Shown here one piece after another: positions 1 through 10,722 of a stretch of DNA of 47,683 nucleotides. Each line of letters opens with the position of its first letter. Position 1 is the first letter of the stretch. The notes under the pieces are model-generated. The model did not search any database. It saw only the letters and a program-made list of their open reading frames with translations, and was not told the origin of the DNA. A program made the position numbers and the translations under genes. This DNA comes from Cryomorphaceae bacterium. GTDB taxonomy: Bacteria; Bacteroidota; Bacteroidia; Flavobacteriales_D; Sanyastnellaceae. The DNA lies in the NCBI GenBank assembly GCA_016124575.1, contig WGNM01000059.1:1-47683 (forward strand), read 5' to 3'.

Positions 1-1
1 A

Positions 2-163
2 TGCAAGCTCAAGGGTGTGCATCATTTTGTGATGCCTTATTACTTGCAACTCTATATCGATGAATTTGCCTTTCGCTACAACCTGAGAGATGAATCTCAA
101 ATCTTCAAAATCGCGGTTGAAAACCTGATTCGGTCCTTGGGCACGATTGCGGATAATCAATAA
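2..163 (+). mobile_element. C-terminal fragment of an IS1595-family (ISXO2-like) transposase, cut by the window edge
   Basis: The frame open from base 2 to the TAA at 161-163 gives 53 residues with no start inside the window. It contains KGVHHFVMPYYLQLYIDEF followed by AFRYN-x-R. The pattern of a His pair, then a Y-x-D-E-F-x-F-R-Y-N run close to the C-terminus, is that of ISXO2/IS1595-type DDE transposases. The rest of the element lies to the left of the window, so intactness cannot be judged. I could not recognise its right terminal inverted repeat in the 184 bases that follow. The family call rests on pattern memory only. Confidence 0.7.
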
Positions 164-347
164 AAGTCGCAAATGGACCAAATCATTAACCTTCCACCTC
201 CCCGAGAGCAACCAACCACACCAAATCCCCTGAGAAAACGAAATTAAATGACAAAATCCTGTCAACACCTTCAACGTCATAACATTTCCCAAAACGGCTC
301 GTTTCTTGTCTGAGAAGTGCGATTTTTAGTGTGCGATTTTTAAGCCT

Positions 348-3300
348 ATGAAACGAGTAGTATTAAATGTGGTTTTTATGCTGTGTTGCTTGTCAGCAGT
401 GCACGGACAAAAAAAGAAGGAGTTTTCGAAGATTCCAGATGAATTTGTAAAAGAGCTAGCAAATTTACTGGGAGACTCGAAAAAAGAAGGCAAAAAATGG
501 GCTGAAGAAGAGTTCGGTCCAATCTTTATGTCGGGTGCCATAACCCCTCTGATGAAGTCGAAAACCGTTGAAGCATGCAATAAGTTCCAAGATGCTAAAT
601 TGTCTGCATATCCCGTTTTCTATGAATATCTGAGGGCGGTCATGTATTACCCGCGTTCGCGGAAACCGGAAGAGTTTTTTATGACTTGGCACGACTTCAT
701 GTATAAGATGCTCGATGATAAAAAACTTAAAAAACAACTGCCCGGATTTATTGAGACGTCAGCTTCTCTATATGAACGCCAAGCTTTTTATGCAACAGGT
801 GCCGTCGAATGGAAGTTTTCGAATGCTAGCTACGATTTTGTCTTTGACTCAATTCCATCCATCGTTTTCCCTGGCGGTAACCTGATCGGATTGTCGAAAG
901 GTGATAGCACGGTAATCTACGATACAAAAGGTATTTATTATCCTTTAACCAATAAATGGGATGGTGATGGAGGGCGCGTGCAATGGGACCGGGCGGAATT
1001 TGATCCAACAACAACCTATGCGGAATTTGGAAAATACGATGTACGGATCAAAGGAACGACGTACATCATTGATAGTGTGCTGTTTTACAATGAATATTTT
1101 GATAAACCGCTGATCGGACAACTAACAGAAAAGGTGTTGGCGGATAAAACGGCAGAAGATGCCAGCTATCCGCGTTTTGAATCGTACAACAAAAGGCTGC
1201 AAATCAAGAACATTTTTGAAAATGTAGACTACGACGGTGGTTTCACCATGCGGGGTAGCAAATTGGCAGGAACTGGCACTACTGAAGAACCTGCGATGCT
1301 GCGTTTCTACAGAGATGGAAAACCATTTCTCGATGCCCGTTCTCTGGAATTCGTTATTCGCCCTGATCGATTCAATTCCCCTCACACTTCTGTAGAATTT
1401 AAAATCGAGGAATCTATTATCACTCACCCTGATGTGTCGCTGAAATTCGATCGTACTTCTCGTGAATTGGTGCTTATCAGAAGCGATGAAGGTCTTTCTA
1501 AAAGTCCGTACATAAACACATACCATAACTTGGATATGTTCTTCGAAGCGCTATATTGGAATATCGATGATCCTCTCATTGAAATGGGTTCGATCTTTGG
1601 ATCAACACAACATTATGCTGCTTTCGAATCAAACACTTTTTTCAAGGAGGAACGCTACGATAACATGATCGGATTTAGCAATCTGCATCCGCTGATTGAA
1701 GTGAGCGATTACATAAAAAAGAACAACAAAGACAGTTTTTATGCCTATGAACTGGGCGGCTATATGCGGTTGTCAGAAGAACAGTCGGAAGTGCTGCTTA
1801 TCAATATGGCCAACACGGGTTTTGTAGATTATGATTTGAATACGAAGTACTGTGTGGTGCAGCAAAAACTCTTCAACTACATCGAAAATGCAAGTGGCAA
1901 AAGAGACTATGATGTGCTGCTCTTCAACAGTGAAACCGATGGTAGAACGAAGAATGCTCAGTTGAATCTGCTCAACTACAATCTCTTACTGAAAGGGATT
2001 AAAAGAATCCAATTGTCTGATTCTCAGAACGTAACGATCAATCCTTCTAACGAGGAGGTGATCGTAAAGAAAAACAGGGATTTCAAATTTGGCGGACGTG
2101 TATGGGCAGGTAATTTTGAGTTTATTGGAAAGGATTATTTCTTCAATTATGAGGAATTTAAAATCGACCTTCTCGCTGTTGATAGTTGCCGCATTTATGT
2201 GGAAGACGAAGAAGGTCCCGTGGGTTTAGATGGCAAACGTCCGCGCTCACGTGTCAAAAACGTATTGGAAGATATCTCTGGAACCCTGCGAATCGATTCG
2301 CCAACGAACAAGTCTGGAACGCAATCGAAAGTCTATCCTCAATACCCAATTTTCAATTGTGAACGGAATTCTTACGTCTATTACGACAATAGCCGCATCC
2401 AAAAAGGAGCCTACAAACGCGATAAGTTCTACTACCAAATTTTGCCGTTTACAATCGATAGCCTCGATAATTTCTCTAAAGGGGATCTCAAATTCAATGG
2501 TTCGCTGGTGTCGGCAGGTATCTTCCCCGAAATAACTGAACCTTTGGTTCTGATGGAGGATAACGCGCTTGGATTTGATCTTACCACCACAGGAAGTGGA
2601 TTGCCGCTTTACAAAGGTGTAGGTAAGTTTACGACAGATATCAAACTCAATTACAATGGGTTGCAAGGAAATGGTGCTGTCGATTACCTCACTGCAAACG
2701 CTGAATCTGACCAGTTTATATTTTTACCAGATTCAACAATTGGTCGGACAAGACGATTTGAAAACAAAGAGAAACGCGGGGGAAAAGAGGTGCCGAGAGT
2801 AATGGGTGGCGCTACTGATCTTGTGTTCAAACCCTACCAAAACTTCCTGACTTCTACAACTACCAAAGATGAACCGCTGACCTTCTTCAATGATGAGGCT
2901 GTTTTGAAGGGTACCCTCAAACTAGAGCCTGAAGGCATGACAGGGAATGGGGATATGGAGTTCTCGGAATCTGTTCTGGGCTCAGAAAAATTCAGGTACA
3001 CAGCGAGGAAAATTCTTGCCGACACATCAAACTTTGAGCTCTCAAATGTAGATCTAGGAGCCTTGGCTTTCAAGACTGATAACGTAAGCGCAGATGTCGA
3101 TTTCGATAAGCGAATGGGGCAGTTTAAATCCAATGGCGGTGAAACGAAAATCGAATTCCCAGCAAACCAATACATCTGTTTCATGGATGAGTTTAAGTGG
3201 TTTATGGATAAGAATGAAATGGAACTTAGCTCAAACAGAAAACCAGCTGAAGACTTCGTTATCGATACGGCTGAAGATCAGACTTTGAGCAATTTCTTCT

Positions 3301-4817
3301 CCGTGCATGAGACCCAAGATTCACTTAACTTCCTCGCTCCTAATGCGTTGTATGATGTTAAAACGTCAACAATCCGTTGCCGCAAGGTGAAATTCATCAC
3401 GGTGGCCGATTCTCGTGTGCTTCCTGATAGCGGTATGGTTTATATCCGCAAACGTGCCGCGATGGATCCGCTAACAAGGGCGACTGTCATCTCAAACTAT
3501 GTAACGCAATACCACAGGGTGTTCGACGCTAACATCGAAATCAAAGGGAAGAAGGAATACTACGGCGATGGCATGTACACGTACGTGGATGAAAACAAAA
3601 TGGAGCAAATCATTAAAATCGATAAAATTGAGGTCGATAGCACGCTCCAAACAATTGGCAAGGGCGCTATCGCGGATGATGCAGCATTTATGCTTTCGCC
3701 TTTCTTCGAATACCAAGGTAAGTTCGAACTGTATGCAAATGCACAAAACTTAACGTTCGAAGGGGGAACTCGCATTATGCAAAACTGCGCGAACATCGAG
3801 CGTGGTTGGTTTAAATTCCGCTCTGAAATTAACCCAAAGGAAATCTATATCCCTGTCGATACCAATATGCGCGACATCGGCATGGCCAAGCTAGGTGCGG
3901 GTGTCATGGTGGCCGATGACACTCCAATTGATGTCTATGGTTCGTTCCTATCTCGTAAGAAAGATAGAAACGATGCCCCTCTAATCGAGGCCATTGGGTT
4001 CTTGTTTTACGATAAGCCGACTAAAACTTATAAAATCGGTAGCAAGGAGAAAATCAAACAACCGAAATTGGCGGGTAACCTAGTAACGTTCAATACTGAA
4101 AATTGTATGATCAAGGGTGATGGAGAAATCAATTATCAATTGGATTTCGGACACGTGAAAGTGAAATCTTTCGGTGATATCGAAAACAATACAAATACCG
4201 ACTCTATCGCAGTAAGCGGAACGATGTCGATCGATTTTTTCTTCGATGAAGGCATGCTGAAACGTATGACGGAACAGTTGGAGCAATGGCCTGGTTTGCA
4301 GCCGGTAGACATAACAAAAACGAATTATGAGAAAACCATTCGCGAGGTGATGAGCCAGGAAGAATCTGATAAGGTGATTTCTGAATTAACGCTAAACGGA
4401 CAGTTCAAACGTATTCCGCAGGAGTTGCAAAAAACCTTGTACTTGGCTGATGTTCATTTCATTTGGGATGATGTCGAAGAGTCGTTCATATCCCAAGGTC
4501 CTATTGGTATTGCCTCACTAGACAAAAAACAGGTGTTCAAATACGTAAAAGGGAAAATCGAAATGGTGAAGTCGCGTAGTGCCGATGTTCTACGTGTCTA
4601 TATCGAACTGGATCCAGGTACTTGGTATTTCTTTGAATACAAACTCGGAATCATGAATATCACTGCTACCGACCAAGATTTCATAAATACGTTGACTGAA
4701 TTGAAAGATGACAAACGAAAGGTGAAGGATGAAGCAGGTGAAAAGTTTGTTTTCCAATTGGTGGCGTCGAAAAAGAAGCGCAACGATTTTGTCGATCGTT
4801 TCCCTGATCTCAACTAA
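348..4817 (+). CDS. Very large secreted protein of unknown function (1489 aa), beta-rich
   Basis: I do not recognise this family. The protein starts with a Sec signal peptide (residues 1-21: basic start, hydrophobic VVFMLCCLSAVHG, then Q), so it is exported. Residues about 22-140 look helical. The remainder is rich in alternating hydrophobic/polar residues, as in extended beta structures. A motif G-x-G followed by a short beta strand recurs: LQGNGAVDY (about 772), MTGNGDMEF (864), YYGDGMYTY (1071), IKGDGEINY (1255). This might mark repeats of a beta-helix or OstA/LptA-like fold, but that is inference. There is no type IX secretion C-terminal domain, lipobox or obvious catalytic motif. The next gene begins 9 bases after the stop, so the two are probably co-transcribed. 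The start at 348 is the first ATG and is followed at once by the signal peptide. Confidence 0.85.
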   Translation: MKRVVLNVVFMLCCLSAVHGQKKKEFSKIPDEFVKELANLLGDSKKEGKKWAEEEFGPIFMSGAITPLMKSKTVEACNKFQDAKLSAYPVFYEYLRAVMYYPRSRKPEEFFMTWHDFMYKMLDDKKLKKQLPGFIETSASLYERQAFYATGAVEWKFSNASYDFVFDSIPSIVFPGGNLIGLSKGDSTVIYDTKGIYYPLTNKWDGDGGRVQWDRAEFDPTTTYAEFGKYDVRIKGTTYIIDSVLFYNEYFDKPLIGQLTEKVLADKTAEDASYPRFESYNKRLQIKNIFENVDYDGGFTMRGSKLAGTGTTEEPAMLRFYRDGKPFLDARSLEFVIRPDRFNSPHTSVEFKIEESIITHPDVSLKFDRTSRELVLIRSDEGLSKSPYINTYHNLDMFFEALYWNIDDPLIEMGSIFGSTQHYAAFESNTFFKEERYDNMIGFSNLHPLIEVSDYIKKNNKDSFYAYELGGYMRLSEEQSEVLLINMANTGFVDYDLNTKYCVVQQKLFNYIENASGKRDYDVLLFNSETDGRTKNAQLNLLNYNLLLKGIKRIQLSDSQNVTINPSNEEVIVKKNRDFKFGGRVWAGNFEFIGKDYFFNYEEFKIDLLAVDSCRIYVEDEEGPVGLDGKRPRSRVKNVLEDISGTLRIDSPTNKSGTQSKVYPQYPIFNCERNSYVYYDNSRIQKGAYKRDKFYYQILPFTIDSLDNFSKGDLKFNGSLVSAGIFPEITEPLVLMEDNALGFDLTTTGSGLPLYKGVGKFTTDIKLNYNGLQGNGAVDYLTANAESDQFIFLPDSTIGRTRRFENKEKRGGKEVPRVMGGATDLVFKPYQNFLTSTTTKDEPLTFFNDEAVLKGTLKLEPEGMTGNGDMEFSESVLGSEKFRYTARKILADTSNFELSNVDLGALAFKTDNVSADVDFDKRMGQFKSNGGETKIEFPANQYICFMDEFKWFMDKNEMELSSNRKPAEDFVIDTAEDQTLSNFFSVHETQDSLNFLAPNALYDVKTSTIRCRKVKFITVADSRVLPDSGMVYIRKRAAMDPLTRATVISNYVTQYHRVFDANIEIKGKKEYYGDGMYTYVDENKMEQIIKIDKIEVDSTLQTIGKGAIADDAAFMLSPFFEYQGKFELYANAQNLTFEGGTRIMQNCANIERGWFKFRSEINPKEIYIPVDTNMRDIGMAKLGAGVMVADDTPIDVYGSFLSRKKDRNDAPLIEAIGFLFYDKPTKTYKIGSKEKIKQPKLAGNLVTFNTENCMIKGDGEINYQLDFGHVKVKSFGDIENNTNTDSIAVSGTMSIDFFFDEGMLKRMTEQLEQWPGLQPVDITKTNYEKTIREVMSQEESDKVISELTLNGQFKRIPQELQKTLYLADVHFIWDDVEESFISQGPIGIASLDKKQVFKYVKGKIEMVKSRSADVLRVYIELDPGTWYFFEYKLGIMNITATDQDFINTLTELKDDKRKVKDEAGEKFVFQLVASKKKRNDFVDRFPDLN

Positions 4818-6827
<2,010 letters not shown>

Positions 6828-7553
6828 TTATTCCTCACCACGCAAGGCGATAACTCGCTGACGGGCAATCTCAGCAAGGTCTTCTGTGGTTTTGTATTCC
6901 ACTTCCGACGGACGAAATGGCTCGCCGATGGTGATCTCAACAAGTCCTGATCGGGTGAAATATGATTTCGGGGGCAGACATTCAAACGCGCCTTTGATGG
7001 CGATTGGGGTAATGGGAATGTCTGCACGCTCGGCAATGAGAAAAGATCCTCTGCGGAAAATCTTCACTTTACCGTCTTTTGACCGCGTTCCTTCAGCATA
7101 GGCCAATACACTTCGTCCGTTTGCTATTCGCTCTGCCGCCAAATTCATGCTGCGCATGGCAGCGTCTTTGTCTGATCGGTCTATAAATATCTGTCGGGTA
7201 GCAGAAACATACCAGCCTACGACGGGACTCTTTTTTAATTCCTGTTTTACGATGAAATTCAGATTGACTGGTATCGACATGACACAAACGGGGATGTCGA
7301 TTTGAGAGCTGTGGTTGGCGACGTAAATCGATGGACCTTTCTTGTTCGCATTTTCTTTACCCGTTACTTTTACGCGGATGCCAAGCAGAAACAAAATCAC
7401 TGGGGCCCACATCTTACCGGGGACAAACCGCAGCGTGAGGTCAGGTTGCTGAAATATCCCAGCGATAATCATCCCCGTGAAACCTGAAATGATGGTCCAC
7501 AATATCACAAGTGGATAAACAAAAATGATGTGAATAGCGCGGAGAATAACCAT
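6828..7553 (-). CDS. plsC: 1-acyl-sn-glycerol-3-phosphate acyltransferase (PlsC family)
   Basis: The product (241 aa) would transfer an acyl group to lysophosphatidic acid, making phosphatidic acid for membrane lipids at the inner membrane. The N-terminal 30 residues are a hydrophobic anchor. The catalytic motif NHSSQID (H81 and D86 of HxxxxD) and the substrate-binding AEGTRS (about 153-158) are both present and correctly spaced. A third conserved block, FIDR, is at about 123-126. The stop codon touches that of fadH with no base between them. The pseudouridine synthase gene lies just upstream on the same strand (2 bases between its stop and this start), so the two form an operon. Specificity for a particular acyl donor or lysophospholipid cannot be read from the sequence. 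Confidence 0.88.
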   Translation of the reverse strand: MVILRAIHIIFVYPLVILWTIISGFTGMIIAGIFQQPDLTLRFVPGKMWAPVILFLLGIRVKVTGKENANKKGPSIYVANHSSQIDIPVCVMSIPVNLNFIVKQELKKSPVVGWYVSATRQIFIDRSDKDAAMRSMNLAAERIANGRSVLAYAEGTRSKDGKVKIFRRGSFLIAERADIPITPIAIKGAFECLPPKSYFTRSGLVEITIGEPFRPSEVEYKTTEDLAEIARQRVIALRGEE

Positions 7554-7555
7554 TG

Positions 7556-8167
7556 CTATCGGCGTTTTGGCGACATGCGCAGCTTTTCATACACCTCACT
7601 GCCATCAATCTCACGGAACTCACCTGGCTGCAATCCATCCAAGCTCATGCCGGCCATGCCTTCTCGAACCAATCGCAAAGCAGGGAAGCCAACTTGTGCC
7701 GCCATCTTTCGCACTTGTTGGTTTTTGCCTTCCCGAAGCTCGAGACGTATCCAACTGGTAGGTTGCGATTTTCTAAAACGGACAGGTGGATTTCTTTCAG
7801 GTAGATCAGGCTCTTCAAACAAGCGCTCACACTTCGATGGAAGCGTTCTGTAAAGCTTTGTCTTGAGGTTTATCTCCATCGGTATTTCTAGTAATTGCAC
7901 GGCCTGTGGAGTAATATCTCCTTCCACTTGTATGAGGTAGGTACGCCAATGTCCGATTGTTGGATCAAGCACTTGCTTGTTCAATCGTTTGTCGTCGGTA
8001 AGCAACAACAATCCTTCACTCTCGGCCTCCAACCGTCCGACAGGATATACGTGAGGCGGAAAATTAGCAACACTCGCTATGCCCTCACGGTTTCCTTCGT
8101 CGGTAAACTGCGCAAGTATGCCGAATGGCTTGTAAAAAATGAAATATCGAAATCCTGATTCTAACAT
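7556..8167 (-). CDS. RluE-like 23S rRNA pseudouridine synthase with Glu in place of the catalytic Asp
   Basis: The 203-aa protein has the fold signature of the RsuA/RluB/RluE family: YFIFYKPFGILAQF at the start, YPVGRL-x-A-x-SEGLLLLTDD in the middle, and EGKNQQVRKM near residue 160, the loop conserved in this family. RluE modifies one uridine of 23S rRNA in E. coli. There is no N-terminal S4 domain, as expected for RluE. Residue 47, which is the catalytic Asp of GRLD in all active pseudouridine synthases known to me, is Glu here (codon GAG on the minus strand, top-strand bases 8027-8029). All other motif residues are intact. It heads a two-gene operon with plsC. The promoter-like motif GTTCTTTG stands just before the ATG, mirrored in front of the divergent DUF493 gene. 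Confidence 0.82.
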   Translation of the reverse strand: MLESGFRYFIFYKPFGILAQFTDEGNREGIASVANFPPHVYPVGRLEAESEGLLLLTDDKRLNKQVLDPTIGHWRTYLIQVEGDITPQAVQLLEIPMEINLKTKLYRTLPSKCERLFEEPDLPERNPPVRFRKSQPTSWIRLELREGKNQQVRKMAAQVGFPALRLVREGMAGMSLDGLQPGEFREIDGSEVYEKLRMSPKRR

Positions 8168-8170
8168 GCC

Positions 8171-8262
8171 GCAAAGAACGGTTAATTTCGAGAAATTTTG
8201 CTGGGTATTGTCTGCATTTTGACTTACACCAATCGTCGAATGTGATTTTTCCCGTTCTTTGC
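8171..8262. promoter_or_regulatory. Mirror-image divergent promoter region with a perfect 11-bp inverted repeat
   Basis: GCAAAGAACGG at 8171-8181 and CCGTTCTTTGC at 8252-8262 are exact inverted copies. In each direction the motif ends three bases before the ATG (rluE-like gene leftward, DUF493 gene rightward). GTTCTTTG resembles the Bacteroidota -7 box TAnnTTTG, so both genes may use equal, nearly leaderless promoters. No convincing -33 TTG at the usual spacing was seen on either side. The inverted repeat could alternatively be a shared operator. Confidence 0.45.
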
Positions 8263-8265
8263 ACC

Positions 8266-8550
8266 ATGAGCGAAAATGAAGATGAAGAACGCTTAGATGC
8301 GTTGCGCAAACGTCTCGATGAAATCCACCATTGGCCGTCGATCTACATGTTTAAATTCGTTATCCCCAACGATCCAGAGAAGGTGAAAACGCTGATTCAA
8401 ATTTTTGGTGAATCGGCTGAGTTTAGATGGAGAGAAAGTGGAAAAGGCAACTACGTAGCCGGTACCATTCGAGCTATGATGCTCAATGCGGATCAAATAT
8501 TTGATTTTTACCGGGAAGCTTCTAAAATTGAAGGCATTATCTCTTTGTAA
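8266..8550 (+). CDS. DUF493 family protein (YbeD-like)
   Basis: The 94-aa product is a small cytoplasmic protein of the DUF493 family, an ACT-like ferredoxin fold whose role is not established. The visible family pattern is WPSIYMFKFVIPN, then a V-x-x-L-I-x-I-F-G helix, R-x-S-x-x-G-N-Y-V-A-x-T strand and the closing FYREASKIEGIISL, which is typical. I start it at the ATG at 8266 (MSENEDEE). The same frame is open eight codons further up, but that extension is not family-like and overlaps the promoter motif. The next gene starts 1 base after its stop, so the two are co-transcribed. The divergent neighbour is the RluE-like gene. Confidence 0.85.
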   Translation: MSENEDEERLDALRKRLDEIHHWPSIYMFKFVIPNDPEKVKTLIQIFGESAEFRWRESGKGNYVAGTIRAMMLNADQIFDFYREASKIEGIISL

Positions 8551-8551
8551 T

Positions 8552-8923
8552 ATGGAGCAGTATTTAATTTACGGACGAGATGCTTTGCTGCTGATGCTGG
8601 TGGCACTGCTGGCTTTTGTGCTTTACAAGCGTTTGGTAAAATTTCTTTCTAAAGACAATGTAGGAACTGCCCAATATGCAAGCATCGATGAAAATGGGTT
8701 GCAAGAGATAGACGGGGAGGTGATTTGCTCTTTTACCTTGCCTGCGAGTATGCGGGTGAAAGCTGAGATTGTAACCGACAACAGCGTGATAGAAGTTTGC
8801 AATTCCGATTTCGAGGGCGGACAGCACACGGTGCGCTCCAATCACGGTTTGCAGGCCGGAAGGTACACCTTTCGCATGGTCACCAACAATCAAAAATTGG
8901 AGCGTTTCTTCAGGGTTTCATAG
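8552..8923 (+). CDS. Small membrane-anchored protein with a periplasmic beta-sandwich-like domain, function unknown
   Basis: I do not recognise a named family. The 123-aa product begins MEQYLIYGRDALLLMLVALL, one transmembrane segment (about 8-26) with basic residues after it. Residues about 55-123 are beta-rich: FTLPASMRVKAEIVTDNS, GGQHTVRSNHGLQAGRYTF, ending RFFRVS. The pattern (beta strand, turn, G-x-H, L-x-x-G-x-Y-x-F, final R-F-x-V) resembles FlgD-like or type IX C-terminal domains, but here it is fixed to a TM segment. That is inference. It follows the DUF493 gene after 1 base. I chose the ATG at 8552 because upstream codons of the same frame lie inside the DUF493 gene. Its stop is 7 bases from the convergent argS stop, leaving no room for a terminator. 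Confidence 0.7.
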   Translation: MEQYLIYGRDALLLMLVALLAFVLYKRLVKFLSKDNVGTAQYASIDENGLQEIDGEVICSFTLPASMRVKAEIVTDNSVIEVCNSDFEGGQHTVRSNHGLQAGRYTFRMVTNNQKLERFFRVS

Positions 8924-8930
8924 ACCTGTG

Positions 8931-10718
8931 TTACATTCTTTCAGGCATCGCTACGCCTAAAAGCTCCATGCCTGCTTTCACTATTTTTCCGGTCTGCTCA
9001 GTGAGTGATAAGCGCATACTGCGGATGTTCGGGTCTTCTTCTTTCAAGATGGGCGATACTTGGTAGTATGAGCTGTACTCTTTAACAACGTCGTATACAT
9101 AGTTTGCAATCTGCGATGGATCTAATGTTTGAGCAGCGGTGGCAAGGATGTCTGGGAATTCGTACAACTTCTTTATCAAGGCGCGTTCAGCATCTGAAAG
9201 GTTGTCTATGTGCCAGTCTGCTTTTAAATCAGCAGCATCCGCTTTGCGCAATATAGCCCGTGTACGGACGTAGTTAAATTGTATAAATGGACCTGTATTA
9301 CCGATGAAGTCGATGGATTCTTTCGGGTCGAACAACATTGTTTTGCGCGGGTCTACTTTCAATAAGAAGTACTTCAAAGCACCGTATCCGATGGTTTTAT
9401 AGAGAACGGTTTTTTCATCTGCTGATACATCTTCGAGTTTACCTTGCTCTTCAGCGATGGCTTGGGCAGTAGCTGCCATTTCTGCCAATAAATCGTCGGC
9501 ATCAACTACTGTTCCCTCGCGGGATTTCATTTTCCCTTCAGGTAGTTCAACCATACCATAGCTGAGGTGTACACAGTTTTCAGCACCCGGAATACCCAGT
9601 TTTTTCAAGATGAGGAAAAGCACTTTGAAATGGTATTCTTGCTCATTTCCTACAGTGTAAATCTGCGAAAGCAAACCGGGGTATTCTCTAAAACGCATGA
9701 TGGCTGTCCCAATGTCTTGAGTCATATATACTGCTGTACCATCCTTGCGAAGCAAGAGTTTTTCGTCGAGTCCGTCTCCCGTCAAATCGCACCATACCGA
9801 ACCATCTTCACGTCGGTAGAATACTCCTTTTTCCAAACCGAGATCTACGGTTTCTTTTCCGAGTAAATAGGTGTCTGATTCGTAATATAACTTATCGAAG
9901 TCTACGCCCATTTCGCGGTATGTGGCATCAAACCCTTCATACACCCAGCCGTTCATGGTCTTCCATAGGGCAATGGTGTCAGGGTCTTTTTGTTCCCATT
10001 TGAGCAACATCTCTTGGGCAGCCAGCATGATTGGAGCAGAAGCTTTTGCCTCATCTTCTGATTTGCCAGTCGAAATGCCTTCAGCGATTTCAGCTTTGTA
10101 GGCTTTATCGAAGGCTACGTAGTACTTACCGGCGAGCTTATCTCCCTTCAAGCCACTGCTGGCGGGTGTTTCACCATTCCCAAAGCGCTGCCATGCAAGC
10201 ATGGATTTGCAAATATGAATGCCACGGTCGTTGATGATCTGCACTTTCGCAACTTCATGTCCGTAAGCTTCTAATATGCGCGCCACACTGTATCCCAAAA
10301 AGTTGTTGCGCAGATGTCCGAGGTGCAATGGCTTATTGGTATTCGGCGATGAATATTCTACCATGATCGGTCCGCGAGATCCTTTCGCTCCAAATCCAAA
10401 TTTCTCGTGTGAGCTCATTTCCTTCAAAAAGGAAGTCCAAAAAGTAGCCTTCAATTCAATGTTCAAGAACCCTTTAACTACGCTGAAAGCATCCGCGCTA
10501 GCGAAATGAGAAAGAATATATGTGCCGATGGACTCAGCAGTAGCTTCGGGTGATTGCTTCGAAAGTCTGGTCAGCGGAAAAACGACAATGGTGATGTCGC
10601 CTGCGAATTCTTTTCTTGTCTTCTGAAACTGGATCTGCTCACCAGAAGCAGCTTGACCAAATAACTCTTGCGTTGCCGTTATAACAACTGCTCTTAAAAT
10701 ATCTTCTATTCGCTGCAT
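8931..10718 (-). CDS. argS: Arginyl-tRNA synthetase
   Basis: The 595-aa enzyme charges tRNA-Arg with arginine in the cytoplasm (class I synthetase). The class I HIGH motif appears as HLGHLRN (132-138), preceded by EYSSPNTNKPLHLGH as in other ArgS. The KMSKS loop is replaced by KMKSREGT (the MKSREG form common in this family). The anticodon-binding alpha-helical domain closes with GMELLGVAMPERM. I start it at the ATG at 10718 (MQRIEDIL), 4 bases after the ctlX stop codon. The 19 codons further upstream in frame overlap ctlX and are not ArgS-like. It is the last gene of the rocF-ctlX-argS run, linking arginine breakdown and arginine charging in one transcript. Confidence 0.95.
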   Translation of the reverse strand: MQRIEDILRAVVITATQELFGQAASGEQIQFQKTRKEFAGDITIVVFPLTRLSKQSPEATAESIGTYILSHFASADAFSVVKGFLNIELKATFWTSFLKEMSSHEKFGFGAKGSRGPIMVEYSSPNTNKPLHLGHLRNNFLGYSVARILEAYGHEVAKVQIINDRGIHICKSMLAWQRFGNGETPASSGLKGDKLAGKYYVAFDKAYKAEIAEGISTGKSEDEAKASAPIMLAAQEMLLKWEQKDPDTIALWKTMNGWVYEGFDATYREMGVDFDKLYYESDTYLLGKETVDLGLEKGVFYRREDGSVWCDLTGDGLDEKLLLRKDGTAVYMTQDIGTAIMRFREYPGLLSQIYTVGNEQEYHFKVLFLILKKLGIPGAENCVHLSYGMVELPEGKMKSREGTVVDADDLLAEMAATAQAIAEEQGKLEDVSADEKTVLYKTIGYGALKYFLLKVDPRKTMLFDPKESIDFIGNTGPFIQFNYVRTRAILRKADAADLKADWHIDNLSDAERALIKKLYEFPDILATAAQTLDPSQIANYVYDVVKEYSSYYQVSPILKEEDPNIRSMRLSLTEQTGKIVKAGMELLGVAMPERM

Positions 10719-10722
10719 CACT

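Noticed and set aside
317-342. GTGCGATTTTT direct repeat just before the 1489-aa gene
   Set aside because: Two 11-base copies 15 bases apart are probably a small local duplication; they contain no consensus promoter box.
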